Shown here: piece by piece, positions 1 to 11,186 of the stretch
Layout: the number at the start of each line of letters is the position of its first letter
Numbering within the stretch: position 1 is the first letter of the stretch
Assembly: GCA_032718475.1 (NCBI GenBank)
Contig: JAUCBJ010004408.1
Coordinates: 1-64,000, forward strand
Origin: Nemertoderma westbladi
Lineage: Eukaryota > Xenacoelomorpha > Nemertodermatida > Nemertodermatidae
DNA length: 64,000 nt
Reading direction: 5' to 3'
Program-made: the position numbers and the translations under genes
The notes under the pieces: generated by a model
What the model saw: the letters and a program-made list of their open reading frames with translations, nothing else
Told to the model about the DNA's origin: nothing
Databases searched by the model: none

Positions 1-1771
1 AGCGGTCTCCTTGGTCTGTTGAGCCGTTGATATGCAAACATCTGGACACTGTGGTCCCTACCCATATCGACGTCTTCCTCCCCCCTCGGCATCGTCTCCC
101 CAAACACTACCCGTGATGCCGTTCCCGGTTGCTCGCCCAACCTGATGGTGCTCCCCGCGAAATCCATCACCGGCTCCTCATGCACCCAGGCCCGCTTGCT
201 GGGTTTATCCCAGAAGGCTCTCGCCCCGCTGGCCGTCACCACTCTCCCGCCCACCCAGTCCGTATTTGAGTGGCCGATCATCTCAATGGGCGGCATCTCC
301 CCAAGCTCGTCGTCATCTTCCTCCCTCACTGGGAGTAGATCCGGACCCGGTAACCCGGTAGATCCACTATGCCCCTTTTCGCCTCGGTTTTCACCCGTAA
401 CTTTCCACCCTTCCTGCTCCCTTGGTGTCTTTTTTGCAAAATCGCCCTCAGAGCCCCCTGGTATTGCCATCACTTGCAATCCCGATGTCGACTGTTTCGG
501 TGATCCCTACGTCCATCCCAGTTCCTCCCCCAGAAACTCGCCCAAGCTCCCTGATCCCCACCTTAGCTCGTCCAAGTCCTGGGCTTCGAACCCGTACTCC
601 TCTCCCCATATATCCGCCTCTCTCTAGTCTGCTTCCCTCATTTCTCGCCTGGCGATCTCCTCCAGCCTCTTCTCCTCAATTCTATCTGCTTCCAGCTTCT
701 CCCACCTCTTATATGGTGTGTCCACCTCTCTGTCCACTAGGTGCCAGCTATCGTAGTACACCGACTCGCCCTTCAGCCCCGGGTGGTCTACCAGACCTTC
801 GAAGGCCACCTTAAAGGCTCTCCTGTAGTTTAGAGGTGCTCCTGATAGCAGAAATGCCATTGGCTCTCTTCCGATAACCACGGCCATGAATAGGTTTAAT
901 AAACCTATCATTATCCAATCCTCCTGTAAGATATATCTCTTCTGACATATCTTTATCGCTCCCCTTCGGAACTGATACACCTCCTGTTTCCCTGGCCTCG
1001 CTCCCCATTTCAGCGAGATGGCCAGCTCCGCTCCGTACTCCTCCCGGAACTTTCCCCAGTCCATCGGCTTGTGGCAGACGAGCCCTATGAGTTGACCCAT
1101 CGCCACTGCTACACAATGCCCTGTGTTCTCTACCAATCCCAACCCCTCTGGCCCCGTCATAGCCATATAGACTGCTTGCATGTCCAGGAGGTTGGGGGTC
1201 TCCAGTCCGATGATCCTCTCCGCGTCGTCGCGGATCGCCGATACCACCTTCACCATAGTCTTCTCTCTCACTAGGTCCTGCACCGCCCTCGGCAACCGGT
1301 TCAACTTCCGCCCGCTCTCAAGATATCTCCGTTTGACGCAGCCAAATGCAGTAGTATGGTTCTAGCCAATCCCACTGACCCTCTTCTCAAGCCCTCGTCG
1401 TCTTCCACAGTCCCTTCGTTGTCTAGGACCATGTATGCGCCCCTACTCACAGACTCTACAAACCTCCTCCATTCCTTCCTCGGTGGTTCCCTCGGATACT
1501 TCGGTATCCCGAACTTCGCTTCGTCTCCCTTCACTACGTAGCGAAAATGCTTGAGGATCGCGTTGTCCAATGACGGCGTCCCGTAGGTCCCGACCAGTCA
1601 TCTCTCGTGCATCTCCTTAAAGTGGTCCTGCAACGCTCGCGCCTTGTGACCCTTCGGTAACGGTTTGTTGTATCCCCTCGTCTTCTCCTCCGGATGCCTC
1701 TGTGTGAAGTCCACTAGTACCTCCTTTCCAGTCCTCTCTGTCTTTCTCTTCTTAACTAGCCTCTCCGCCAT
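1..1771 (-). pseudogene. GC-rich broken gene of unknown function, running off the window
   Basis: The minus-strand reading begins at an ATG (1769-1771). It meets an in-frame TGA (1598-1600) after 57 codons and continues in that frame to about 1303. It then needs a one-base shift near 1301-1310 to enter a 226-codon stretch ending at TAG 624-626. The same frame stays open to the window edge apart from TAG 507-509. The block is much richer in GC and CpG than the DNA to its right. The 226-codon part looks like a folded, helix-rich protein with a hydrophobic centre and a charged C-terminal helix. The part after 624 is acidic and rich in Gly and Pro. I see no zinc knuckle, protease, polymerase or transposase motif and do not recognise the family. 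A retroelement structural protein or an endogenous viral structural gene are possibilities only. Plus-strand open frames over this block are its antisense shadow. Confidence 0.5.
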
Positions 1772-2315
1772 TATGAACTTTTCCGCGCGCTCACCGTGTT
1801 GGTGGTGCCTTACAAAGGCTCAATTAGATGAGTGCCGTTTAACAAGGTGGTCTGTGTTTCGTTCAGCAATGGCCTATCTCCTAAAACCCTAATTTGTCAT
1901 ATATTTTTTTTAAATATACGCCCCCCAAAGTGCCAATTTTTCTAAATTTTACAAATTTGTCCGCTACTTTAATTATGATTCTAGAACCCCCTGCCTACAG
2001 TTGCTATAATTTGTTAAATTAACCACTAATATTATTTATTCTCTCTTGCTGTGCTATTATCAATTGTCAGCGGGTTATTTAACCTAGATAACCCCTCTAG
2101 TTTGTATACAGGGAAAACTAGCTATTCTTTACTGTGCTAGCTTCGTACCAGGCAACTTCCTGGCCCTGTAACAAACGTCCTAAACTTACACTATGGGCTG
2201 TGCAGTACAGTAGTCTGTCTCGTGCGGCCTACACGGTCTATCCTGCTGTACCCATGTGCCCCCTCTCCCTTTCGTGGCGCTCTCAATGCCCACAGCCTCT
2301 ACAGTACTACGTACC
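1772..2315. other. Intergenic, no gene seen
   Basis: AT-rich to about 2130, then pyrimidine-rich on the plus strand. A plus-strand open frame from 2134 to 2709 is low-complexity (Tyr/Ser/Leu/Thr-rich) and is explained by the tandem repeat that follows. Confidence 0.5.
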
Positions 2316-2562
2316 CTACTACTACTCCTATGGTATGCCTATATACCATACTCTATACTCTCTAACTACGTGGCGCCCTCAGTGCCCACAACTTCTAACT
2401 CTTACGGTAGTATGTACCCTGCCCTACTACTACTCCCATGGTATGCCTATACACTCCCTATTCTCTTACTACTTCCATGGTATGCCTATATACCATACTC
2501 TCTACTCTCTTACTACTTCTATGGTATGCCTATATACCATACTCTCTCTACTACTACTTAGT
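2316..2562. repeat. Degenerate tandem repeat with GGTATGCCTATATACC core
   Basis: Several copies of a unit of about 45-60 bp contain ATGGTATGCCTATATACCATACTC followed by a TACTACT tract. Copies lie near 2330, 2436, 2478 and 2520. The core GGTATGCCTATATACC is close to an inverted repeat. The unit explains the overlapping Tyr-rich open frames here. Confidence 0.7.
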
Positions 2563-2894
2563 GCTACGTACTATCTACTACTATTACTTTCTACTATCTT
2601 ACTTCTTATTTGCTTATTATTTATTTTTTTTATATTTTTATGTGTGGGAAGGGTGTCTCACCCTCATTCCCACCCCCTCAGTCCAACATATTGGACGACT
2701 AAACTCTAAGGTGACCCTTCCAATAGGCAACACTTTCCTACAGCCCTCTTGTAGGTCTTCCTATCTTTGGCCCCTATTTATTACTTCTTTAAAAGGGGGG
2801 GGGGGGGGGGGGACTGGACGCAATAAAAATTAATCCCTCTCCAGGGGAAATTGGACGTAAATAGCAGATGATTACTCTCAAAAATAAATCTGTA
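2563..2894. other. Intergenic, with a 17-base poly-G run
   Basis: No gene seen. A run of 17 G occupies about 2796-2812. Long homopolymeric G/C runs recur in this window (40.57 kb, 59.57 kb, 62.75 kb). Confidence 0.6.
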
Positions 2895-2962
2895 ATCTGT
2901 AATCTTATTTTTTTGGTTAAAATAACGTGCCACTGTAACCTGCTCCTTTCCCTAAATTGAGA
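2895..2962 (-). repeat. Dispersed GGAAAGGAGCAGG repeat, single copy
   Basis: The minus strand carries the words GGGAAAGGAGCAGGTTACAG and TTAACCAAAA, which match the 68-bp tandem unit at 12.3-12.6 kb. Further single copies lie near 3905-3965 and 44750-44815. Confidence 0.65.
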
Positions 2963-3430
2963 ATTTAACAATGAGGCGGGATATTAATTCGCCAAGGCAG
3001 GTTTTGCGTCTAGTCTGCCAGTCCCCCCCGCCTGTCTCAAGGCAGCAAGCAGGCAAGGAACCAGAGATACTAAATTTATTGTTACCAAATTATTAAAAGC
3101 TGTTACACAGTGTTAAGTGGATAAGACTGTAAGTGTAGCCTAAGATATATTATAAAAACATTAGGCCTAAGCCAGTAAGCGTAATCCAGCAATCTGTCAG
3201 TGTATGTCTGTATGTACTGATGTATCTTTCAGTCTTTGTCAGGTATAAATTATAGCTAGTTATACTGTTATACAGTTATAGTATGGTCTCTAGGGTGGTG
3301 TGGCCTAACCCCACACTTCTGTTCTCATCATTACATGTCAATTTTGACATGTATGTCAATTTTAACATGAGAAAAACTTTAAGTATTTATATTAACTAAA
3401 CGGCACGGTGAAAAAAATTTCCGCACGGTC
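2963..3430. other. Intergenic, no gene seen
   Basis: AT-rich DNA with no supported open reading frame and no recognisable RNA gene. Confidence 0.5.
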
Positions 3431-3498
3431 AGGGCTAAGAATACTCGCGGGCTAAGAACACTCACGGGCTAAGAACACTCACGGGCTAAGAATTCACC
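3431..3498. repeat. 17-bp tandem repeat, four copies
   Basis: Four consecutive copies of CGGGCTAAGAACACTCA or close variants (agggctaagaatactcg, then two exact copies, then a diverged one). Confidence 0.8.
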
Positions 3499-4220
3499 CA
3501 ACAAATGTACTTGTTCAGAGCTGTGAATTCTACATTTCTTCTATATTGAATGTACAGCAGCAGGGCATTAGAAATTTGAATCATTGCTACACGAAATAAA
3601 AGAAAAGGATTATTGTATTATTTCGTTTTATTCCATATCGTAACATCCAATCTTTTAACACCCTATCTCGTATAATCATGCCTCCCCCATCTCGTAGCAC
3701 GTAATGCATTATTGTCAAAAAATTTGCAAAATAAACTTGGTCTATAATCCGATCTATAGACTCTTGGGTGTCCACAACGGTATTAGTACATAGAACAACA
3801 GATTGGCAATAAGAATTTGTTACAAGCGTGCAATAATAAATACAAAAGGGTGAGTAATACACAAGACCCAAAAACTTAAGACCTGTACGAAACACATGTG
3901 ATAACTTTCGTTTATTGTTTTGGTTCCCCCAACTATGACTATGTAACCTGCTCCTTTACTAACCTGATCCTTTAAATGCCAATGAGACCTAACGCTCTTT
4001 GGGACCTAACGCTACTTTACCTCTTAGTTTTGTACTGACCCAGATACAAGCCAGATACAAGAGCAGAAAACCAGCTATATCGTCCTGCTACAACGTTACT
4101 AACTTCAGCAACTGTATCATAGACCTATTTGCCTTTAACACTTTGCGTACCAGCACGGTACGAGTTCATCACACGTATTGTCACGACACGTACTCGTGTT
4201 CATAATTCATGATAATGCTC
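3499..4220. other. Intergenic, with one more dispersed GGAAAGGAGCAGG copy
   Basis: The stretch 3905-3965 holds CGTTTATTGTTTTGGTT and TAACCTGCTCCTTT, the reverse complement of the dispersed repeat. The minus-strand open frame 3587-3895 has no recognisable domain and I do not call it a gene. Confidence 0.5.
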
Positions 4221-4430
4221 ATAATGCCGCCTTTAAATACTGTAATTATAACTTAACCCCCATGGCAGCAAAGTGCCACCTTTACATATATATAATATTA
4301 TACTGATCCCCAGGGTAGCAGTGTTTCGCCTTTATATAATTATAACCTAACCCTTATGGCGGCAGAGTGCCGCCTTTACATATATTATCCCGACTCCCAG
4401 GGCGACAGGGTGCCGCCTCTATTTAAAACC
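4221..4430. repeat. Degenerate tandem repeat of about 45-50 bp with GGCGGCA/TGCCGCC hairpins
   Basis: Four decayed units each pair an ATGGCGGCAGAGT-like block with a GCCGCCTTTACATAT-like block. The best unit (about 4358-4374) reads GGCGGCAGAGTGCCGCC, a 7-bp stem with a 3-base loop. A related hairpin, AAGGCGG...CCGCCTT, lies near 4676-4700. Confidence 0.65.
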
Positions 4431-6070
4431 TCTTATAACTTTCTTATAACTATTGGGGCGGATAAATGGAGTTCATATTCGTGTTGTGCAGGAAAAGCTG
4501 GTCTAGAAAAAATAATTTATTGCTTGAAGGGATTCCTGTTGGTTTGATTAATTTTAAATTACATAGTTTATGCAAATTAATTTCAATTTAGCCAATAATT
4601 ATGTTACAAATGATTAAGGCTGCAATGTGCCCCCCGGGGTTCAAATGAAAGATTTATAAATTTCGAAAATGGTTAAAGGCGGAAGTGTGCCGCCTTTGAG
4701 GGTAGGATAAGTAATAATATGGTTATACTCTTTATATATAACAACAAAATAAACCTTGGTACGATCAAATATACTTTCTTGGAAGTAAAAATTTACGTAA
4801 TTTATCTTCGGTACAAAAAGGGCTACACTTATTTTCTTAAAATTTAATAATAGTTTGAGTAGGTTCTCGAGAATTTCCTTGCCATATTCGTAAACATGAA
4901 GATTGTAATGTTGTGATAGACATAAGAGCATATTGCTTAAAATATATTAAATATAATATAAATATAATTTGCTATACAAATTTCTGGCTGCTTATATTGC
5001 ATGCATATAGTCCAGCAAAATCAAATCAAGTCTCACACTGTTCATATAAGCAATCAAAGTGTAATCTATGTACCCCTTTCGATATCGCTTAATGCACTGA
5101 TTCTTAATAATAATATACAATTATTTATTATATTTAATAAACTGTAATTTTATTAGGAAGAACTTTCACCTTTCTGTAATATAGTATACTTCTAAGAATA
5201 CACCTCATTAGTAATAATAATGTTATAATTTTAATTAGATTGTTTACTCGGGTAAATGGGTGGCTTTTAATATAAATGCTATTTAATTATTTATTTAATA
5301 CTAAATATTATTACCTTTAACAAATGATGTTACCCAATACATGAAAACAATTTTTTTGCTCCAATCATGTCTTGATTAATAAAATATAAAAAAGTAGAAA
5401 GTTTCATGGGTGGTGCTAAAAATTCTGGAACATTTAATACAAAAATCGACACACCGGCACTATTAATGGTATAGTACCCTATTAATTAAAAGTATAAAGA
5501 GACAAACATTTACTGATAATTAATAGGTAGAGAACTATAGAGAAACCCACCACACAGCACAAATATCAAGTAAAAATTATAAAATAGAGTTAAGTACAGA
5601 AGAGGCGATGTAGATTAATTAGCTAGTTGCTGCATATGACGTTCCTATCCTGTCTGGCCTTATGGCAGCCCAGCACCATCTTCCAGTCCAAGCCCACTTC
5701 TCCATTTGATGCGTGACCCACGAACGCAATGGGATGCGCCTCGGATAAGGGCAAACTGGACTCGTGTCCTACTCTTACTGTCTTACTCGGGTAAATTGGT
5801 TAGCGCAAATTTGCGGGATTTCCGGCATCGGGACCGGGATTATCACTCTCGGGATCCCGTCTGCGTAAAACTTAACTATAAATAAACTTCAATAAACACT
5901 ATATTACGTAACTAACGGTCAACAGTCAAATTATTCATAAACCACAATATTACTTACAAAATAATAAACTATCTTAATTCAATTTAATACGATGCAGAGA
6001 GGTTCCAACCACGAAGACTATAACAGTCTACAGTACGAAACCAAGACTTCTCCATTTGGCTGAATATCCA
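4431..6070. other. AT-rich intergenic DNA, no gene seen
   Basis: Open frames here (4356-4547 plus, 4641-4931 minus) are short, AT-driven and domain-less. A slightly GC-richer patch near 5640-5880 shows no coding signal. Confidence 0.5.
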
Positions 6071-6412
6071 CTTGCCTGTTTTGGCAAGTATATAAATATA
6101 CCTTGCCTGTTTTGGCAAGTATGTAAGTATGCCTTGCCTGTTTTGGCAAGTATATAAATATACCTTGCCTGTTTTGGCAAGTATGTAAATACACCTTGCC
6201 TGTTTTGGCAAGTATATAAATACACCTTGCCTGTTTTTGCTAGTATATATATATACCTTGCCTGTTTTGGCAAGTATGTAAATGTGCCTTGCCTGTTTTG
6301 GCAAGTATATAAATACACCTTGCCTGTTTTGGCAAGTATATAAATACACCTTGCCTGTTTTGGCAAGTATTTAAATATGTATTGCCTGTTCTGGTAAGTA
6401 TTTGAATTTGAT
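6071..6412. repeat. 31-bp minisatellite of 11 hairpin units
   Basis: Eleven copies of a 31-bp unit begin CTTGCCTGTTTTGGCAAGTA. Each unit holds a perfect 6-bp inverted repeat (CTTGCC...GGCAAG, loop TGTTTT) followed by a TATATAAATACAC spacer that varies slightly. The last copy is diverged (GCCTGTTCTGGTAAG). All three minus-strand frames are open across the array only because the unit lacks stops. Confidence 0.95.
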
Positions 6413-6759
6413 AGAGTATATTATAAATATGATGGAAACTTCCTGTAAGTTTCACGTGTAAGACAAATGTTGAATAAATTATAAAACAAAATATTATTTT
6501 ATGGCTTTTTCACTGGAGCAAAGAGTAGTACGGTAACGCAGGAGGAGTAAACGAACAAATGTAATATGTCCTCTACTTAAAGTAATTGAATTGCCGTACT
6601 ACTGTAATGAGAATTTCAAAGATTGTTGAGTCAAATTTTAATAATATCTCGAAACAGGAAATGTCTACAAGGTAGGCCTACATCCTAAATTTGCATAGAG
6701 GATTAAAACAAGCAGGAAACGAGCTGTATCAACAAATCAGGCTGATAATATAACAAGTA
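6413..6759. other. Intergenic, no gene seen
   Basis: AT-rich, no repeat or coding signal I can support. Confidence 0.5.
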
Positions 6760-6985
6760 TTATCAAGTCAAGTCAAATTTGTCAAGTCAAGTGATGTCAA
6801 GTCAGTATGTCAAGTCGTATGGCGCCAAGTCAAACTACTATCAAGTCACGTGATGTCAATCAAGGCATTAATTATGAAGTGATGTCGAGTCCAATGATGT
6901 CAAGTCAAGTGTCATAAAACCAAGTGATATCAAGTCAAATAATTTAAATTGATAAAAAGTGTTGTAAAGTCAAGTGAAGTCATAT
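6760..6985. repeat. Degenerate CAAGT-rich simple repeat
   Basis: Irregular repetition of TCAAGTCAAGT and GTGATGTCAAGT words, more than a dozen CAAGT copies in about 220 bp. Confidence 0.75.
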
Positions 6986-7873
6986 ACCATCATGATAAAT
7001 GGCCATGATGTCTGTCACGGTTTTCTAATTATTGAAATGGCTTCCGTCAATTCGTTTCACCCACTGCATCGTCCCCATCTTGTGAAATTCCACCATAAGA
7101 GGCAGGCAAAGAATCGCAAGTTTTCTTTGTTTTAGATTTTCCAAGGCTCGTCATTGTTAAAATTGATTTCTAATATTAAGGGGACCATTATCTTATATTC
7201 ATGATTATGTATATAAAACAAGATTTTTCACAATTTCTCAATTTTGACATTTTCCACTGTCAATTTTTTTATTTTTGTCCAAAAAGTTTGAGTCTACTCT
7301 ATATATAGCATCTCTATATATATATATATATATAGCTGCAAACTCAAAATATTATAAGTAAAAAATGCTCGTAAAAAATCATTCGTGCTAACGCAACTAT
7401 CATTTTTGCTGCTTGTCTGGTGGGACGGATAAATACGGATACTAGAAATATCCCAGGTATCGAAAGTATTAATTGCTATTGGTAAAGGTAAAATAGGAGT
7501 CCATAAGGGAAAAACATTTTCCGATATTGATACTGAATTAAGTGATGTTTTATCAGATGATGGTTATCAGATGACAGGTTATGCCTTTCTGACTGAAAAT
7601 TCTGAAATTGACTTTCTCACATTGCGAAGTTATATTTATCCTTCGCAGCTAATTAATTAGCCATAGCCATTCCTGGCAAATCTGAAATACGAATAAGGCT
7701 AAATATTAGGCTGATTAAGAGAACAAGAGTTCGTGCTCTTCTATTTAATTTATAGAATTACTATTTATTGTATTTTAGGTGGTAGCAGCAGCGGGGGACT
7801 GATACCTCCAGGTAAATTATAAATATCACGCGTAATTATATCCGTAGCTGTTCCCATAGTTGGTAGGTGCTAA
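6986..7873. other. Intergenic with a dispersed repeat copy at 7333-7440
   Basis: 7333-7440 carries GCTGCAAACTCAAAATATTA and, further on, GCTTGTCTGGTGGGACG. Both words recur in the same order near 11573 and 11912. A short TA microsatellite precedes it (7315-7335). No gene seen. Confidence 0.6.
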
Positions 7874-8496
7874 AATGCACAACGAGCAACAATGAGCAAC
7901 AACGAACAACAATGAGCAATAACAAGCAATAATAAAGTACAAGAACGTGCAACAATGAGCAACAACAAGCAATAATAAAGTACAAGAACGAGCAACAACG
8001 AACAACAATGAGCAACAACGAACAACAATGAGCAACAACGAGCAACAATGAGCAACAACAAGCAATAATAAAGTACAAGAACGAGCAACAATGAGCAACA
8101 ATGAACAACAATGAGCAACAACGAACAACAATGAGCAACAACGAACAACAATGAGCAACAACGAGCAACAATGAGCAATAACAAGCAATAATAAAGTACA
8201 AGAACGAGCAACAATGAGCAACAACGAACAACTACGAGCAACAATGAGCAACAACAAGCAATAATAAAGTACAAGAACGAGCAACAATGAGCAACAATGA
8301 ACAACAATGAGCAACAACGAACAACAATGAGCAACAACGAACAACAATGAGCAACAACGAGCAACAATGAGCAATAACAAGCAATAATAAAGTACAAGAA
8401 CGAGCAACAATGAGCAACAACGAACAACTACGAGCAACAATGAGCAACAACAAGCAATAATAAAGTACAAGAACGAGCAACAATGAGCAACGTAAT
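7874..8496. repeat. GAGCAACAA minisatellite with 196-bp higher-order repeat
   Basis: The basic 9-10 bp unit (GAGCAACAA/GAACAACAA) is interrupted by a longer block, AAGCAATAATAAAGTACAAG. That block starts at 7924, 7967, 8060, 8183, 8256, 8379 and 8452. The spacing 123+73 bp occurs twice, giving a 196-bp higher-order period. The long Cys/Leu/Val-rich minus-strand frames are artefacts of the repeat. Confidence 0.93.
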
Positions 8497-8504
8497 GCAA
8501 TGTA

Positions 8505-8822
8505 ATGATATAATGAGTTAAGTGCCGTTATATCTCCCGTTGGAATATCGTTATATAGCCAGTAGGAAAGTCGTTATATAATGAGTTAAGTGCCGTTATA
8601 TATTCCGTTGGAATATCGTTATATAGCCAGTAGGAAAGTCGTTATATAATGAGTTACGTGCCGTTATATAGTCCGTTGGAATATCGTTATATAGCCAGTA
8701 GGAAAGTCGTTATATAATGAGTTACGTGCCGTTATATAGTCCGTTGGAATATCGTTATATAGCCAGTAGAAAAGTCGTTATATAATGAGTTAAGTGCCGT
8801 TATATAGTCCATTGGAAAATCG
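8505..8822. repeat. 68-bp tandem repeat, about 4.6 copies
   Basis: ATGAGTTA recurs at 8513, 8581, 8649, 8717 and 8785, exactly 68 bp apart. Each unit contains CCGTTATATA, GTTGGAATATCGTTATATAG and CCAGTAGGAAAGTC. Confidence 0.95.
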
Positions 8823-8926
8823 TGTTTCATATTAATTGGATCACAAGGGCGTTTATTTTTGGTAAAATAGTTGCCTATCAGAATATTTTTGAGTATAATG
8901 GTAATAACAATAATATATTACTAACT

Positions 8927-11186
8927 GCAACTGGATTACATCCTTATAAACAAAAAGTGGAGGAATAGCATGATCAACTGCGAGGCATACAGCTCGTTCA
9001 ACCTAATTGGTTCGGACCACAGAATTGTGACTGCAGAGATCAGACTCAGTTTGAGAGCCAGCAAACCCAGGACAAGCAAGCAAATCAACTATGACTGGGA
9101 GAAACTCAGAACTGACAATGCTGTAAAGGATGCTTATACAGTAGAAGTTCAAAACCGCTTTGAAGCACTTCAGTCAATGGATGAAGACCAATCCACCGAT
9201 TCAATATACCAGAATATAATAACAGCCCACAAGGAATCAGCTAAGAGGCATATCCCCCAGAAACCTAAACGAAAACAGTATGTGCCATGGCAAAACTCTG
9301 AGGTTACTTGTAAGAGAGAAGATCTTAAGATAGCCTACAAAGTTAAAACCGAACAACCAACAACCGAAAACATTAACAAGGTTGAGAAAGCTAAGGACGA
9401 TCTTAAATTGGCCTACAACATCAGCCAGGAAAAGTACATACAGGATAAAACTGAAACAATTACAACTGCTCACATACAGCAACAATCAAGACTTACCTGG
9501 CAAACTGTAAATGAGGTATCTGGTCGGAAAAGTTGTGCAAAGGGGCGCCTCAAAGCCGATAGTCCTGAAGAACGTGTTGGGAAGTGGAAAAATCACTTCA
9601 GCAACTTGCTTGGGCAGCCACCAAACATCGAGGTCAGCCCTACAAGGAAAATATATGACAAGACACTACCTATAGAAACAGGGGACTTCACACCTGCCGA
9701 ACTCCAAAGAAGCATTAAAAGCATGTCCAATAATAAAGCGAGTGGATTAGATGAAATCCCAGCAGAGGTATGGAAAACCGGAGTGCTAAATAGACCATTA
9801 TTGAATGTTTGCAACCGGATGTTAAAAGGGGAAAAGCCACCACCAATTTGGACTAAAGGTCAACTAAAGCCTCTCCCCAAGAAAGGAGACCTCGGCATAC
9901 CAACAAACTATCGTGGGATCTGTCTGCTTGTGGTAGCTGCCAAAATATACAATAAAATGATTCTATATAGGATTAGGCCTCACATAGAGAAACTACTGCG
10001 TAAGAGCCAAAACGGATTTCGACCAAGTAGATCAACAATAGCTCAGATACTTGCACTACGGAGACTGATTGAAGGAATTAAGTCAAAGAATCTCCCCGCA
10101 GTCATGACTTTTGTGGACTTCAAGAAGGCATTCGACTCCATCCATAGAGGTAAAATGCTTGAAATCCTAAGAGCTTATGGAATACCAGAAGTAATTGTTG
10201 CTGGCATTGCATTGTTATATTGTGACACAGAAGCGCAGGTACTCTCACCAGATGGTGAAACTGAGTTTTTCTTAATCCTGGCTGGCGTACTGCAAGGTGA
10301 CACATTAGCACTATTACTATTTGTAATTGTGCTGGATTACGCAATGAGGACGGCCACAAAGGGTGAAGATCTGGGATTCACACTTCAAGAACGCAGAAGT
10401 AGTAGATATCCGGCAACTACAGTCACAGACACCGACTTTGCGGATGACATCGCCCTGCTCTCTAATACGCTAGCAGATGCACAGCTTCTACTAAATAAAG
10501 TGGAGAGGGCTGCTAAGGAGGTTGGATTGCATATAAATGCTACCAAGACCGAATTCATGACCTTTAATGTTGATGGAAACTTGACAACCATTGATAATAA
10601 TCAACTAAGGAAGGTCGATGACTTCCAGTACCTTGGATCATGGATAGAGAGTAGCAAAAAGGACATAGAAGTTAGGAAAGCAAAGGCCTGGGTAGCTCTA
10701 TCAAAAATGGATACCATCTGGAAATCAGATCTCTCCAGGCACCTGAAGACTAAGTTCTTTCGAGCCACAGTGGAAAGTGTATTTTTATACGGGGGTGAGA
10801 CCTGGACACTGACTAAATCACTTGAACAACGAATTGATGGTTGCTACACAAGACTACTAAGGGCAGCCCTAAACATCAGCTGGAGACAACACATGACAAA
10901 CGCCGAGCTTTATGGTACAATACCACCTGTATCAACCACCCTCCGTGAACGCAGATTAAGATTCAGTGGGCACTGCTGGCGAAGTAAAGACGAGGTCATA
11001 CCAGATCTACTTCTCTGGCAACCAACTCATGGAAAGCGTAGTCGTGGACGACCAGCCATAACATATATAGATCAACTTGAAAGAGCTACTGAACTTGGGA
11101 GAAACGAAATTGCGACAACTATGGAGAATCGGGAAGCCTGGAAGGATCTCATTTCCACTGTCCGAGTTCGCTCGACCTAGTAGTAG
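8927..11186 (+). mobile_element. LINE-B: 5'-truncated non-LTR retrotransposon with 11-bp TSD
   Basis: The element is flanked by identical 11-bp copies of TATTACTAACT (8916-8926 and 11187-11197). It starts inside the endonuclease domain, so it is a typical 5'-truncated insertion, and ends in a (TAG)3 tail. The clade is close to LINE-A in this window; RTE/RTEX-like is my best guess, not a firm assignment. Confidence 0.9.
8928..11180 (+). CDS. LINE-B ORF2: endonuclease tail and reverse transcriptase
   Basis: The frame is open from the truncation point; the first internal ATG is at 8970, giving 736 aa. The N-terminus keeps the end of the AP-endonuclease domain (LDYILINKKWRNS, then GSDHRIV, the usual C-terminal SDH motif). 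The reverse transcriptase follows, with FVDFKKAFDS (motif A), GVLQGD (motif B) and FADDIALLS (motif C, catalytic FADD), then a Cys/His-poor thumb and C-terminal region with LLYGGETWTL. Motif B reads QGDTLALLLF where relatives, including LINE-A here, have a Pro (QGDTLAPFLF), which may weaken activity. The endonuclease core is missing, so the copy is not autonomous. The stop codon is the first TAG of the 3' tail. No frameshift or internal stop, so the copy is fairly young. Confidence 0.9.
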   Translation, partial: QLDYILINKKWRNSMINCEAYSSFNLIGSDHRIVTAEIRLSLRASKPRTSKQINYDWEKLRTDNAVKDAYTVEVQNRFEALQSMDEDQSTDSIYQNIITAHKESAKRHIPQKPKRKQYVPWQNSEVTCKREDLKIAYKVKTEQPTTENINKVEKAKDDLKLAYNISQEKYIQDKTETITTAHIQQQSRLTWQTVNEVSGRKSCAKGRLKADSPEERVGKWKNHFSNLLGQPPNIEVSPTRKIYDKTLPIETGDFTPAELQRSIKSMSNNKASGLDEIPAEVWKTGVLNRPLLNVCNRMLKGEKPPPIWTKGQLKPLPKKGDLGIPTNYRGICLLVVAAKIYNKMILYRIRPHIEKLLRKSQNGFRPSRSTIAQILALRRLIEGIKSKNLPAVMTFVDFKKAFDSIHRGKMLEILRAYGIPEVIVAGIALLYCDTEAQVLSPDGETEFFLILAGVLQGDTLALLLFVIVLDYAMRTATKGEDLGFTLQERRSSRYPATTVTDTDFADDIALLSNTLADAQLLLNKVERAAKEVGLHINATKTEFMTFNVDGNLTTIDNNQLRKVDDFQYLGSWIESSKKDIEVRKAKAWVALSKMDTIWKSDLSRHLKTKFFRATVESVFLYGGETWTLTKSLEQRIDGCYTRLLRAALNISWRQHMTNAELYGTIPPVSTTLRERRLRFSGHCWRSKDEVIPDLLLWQPTHGKRSRGRPAITYIDQLERATELGRNEIATTMENREAWKDLISTVRVRST

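Noticed and set aside
145-814. Plus-strand open frames rich in Pro and Ser
   Set aside because: They lie antisense to a long GC-rich minus-strand coding block. GC-rich DNA keeps antisense frames open.
3587-3895. 102-codon minus-strand frame
   Set aside because: No domain, no homologous pattern, AT-rich composition, and no start context. Consistent with chance.
6071-6412. Short palindromic repeats at constant spacing, CRISPR-like
   Set aside because: The spacer parts are also repeated, not unique, and the genome is eukaryotic. It is a minisatellite.
7826-8500. Long Cys/Leu/Val-rich minus-strand frames
   Set aside because: Entirely produced by the short-unit minisatellite, with equal openness in all three frames.
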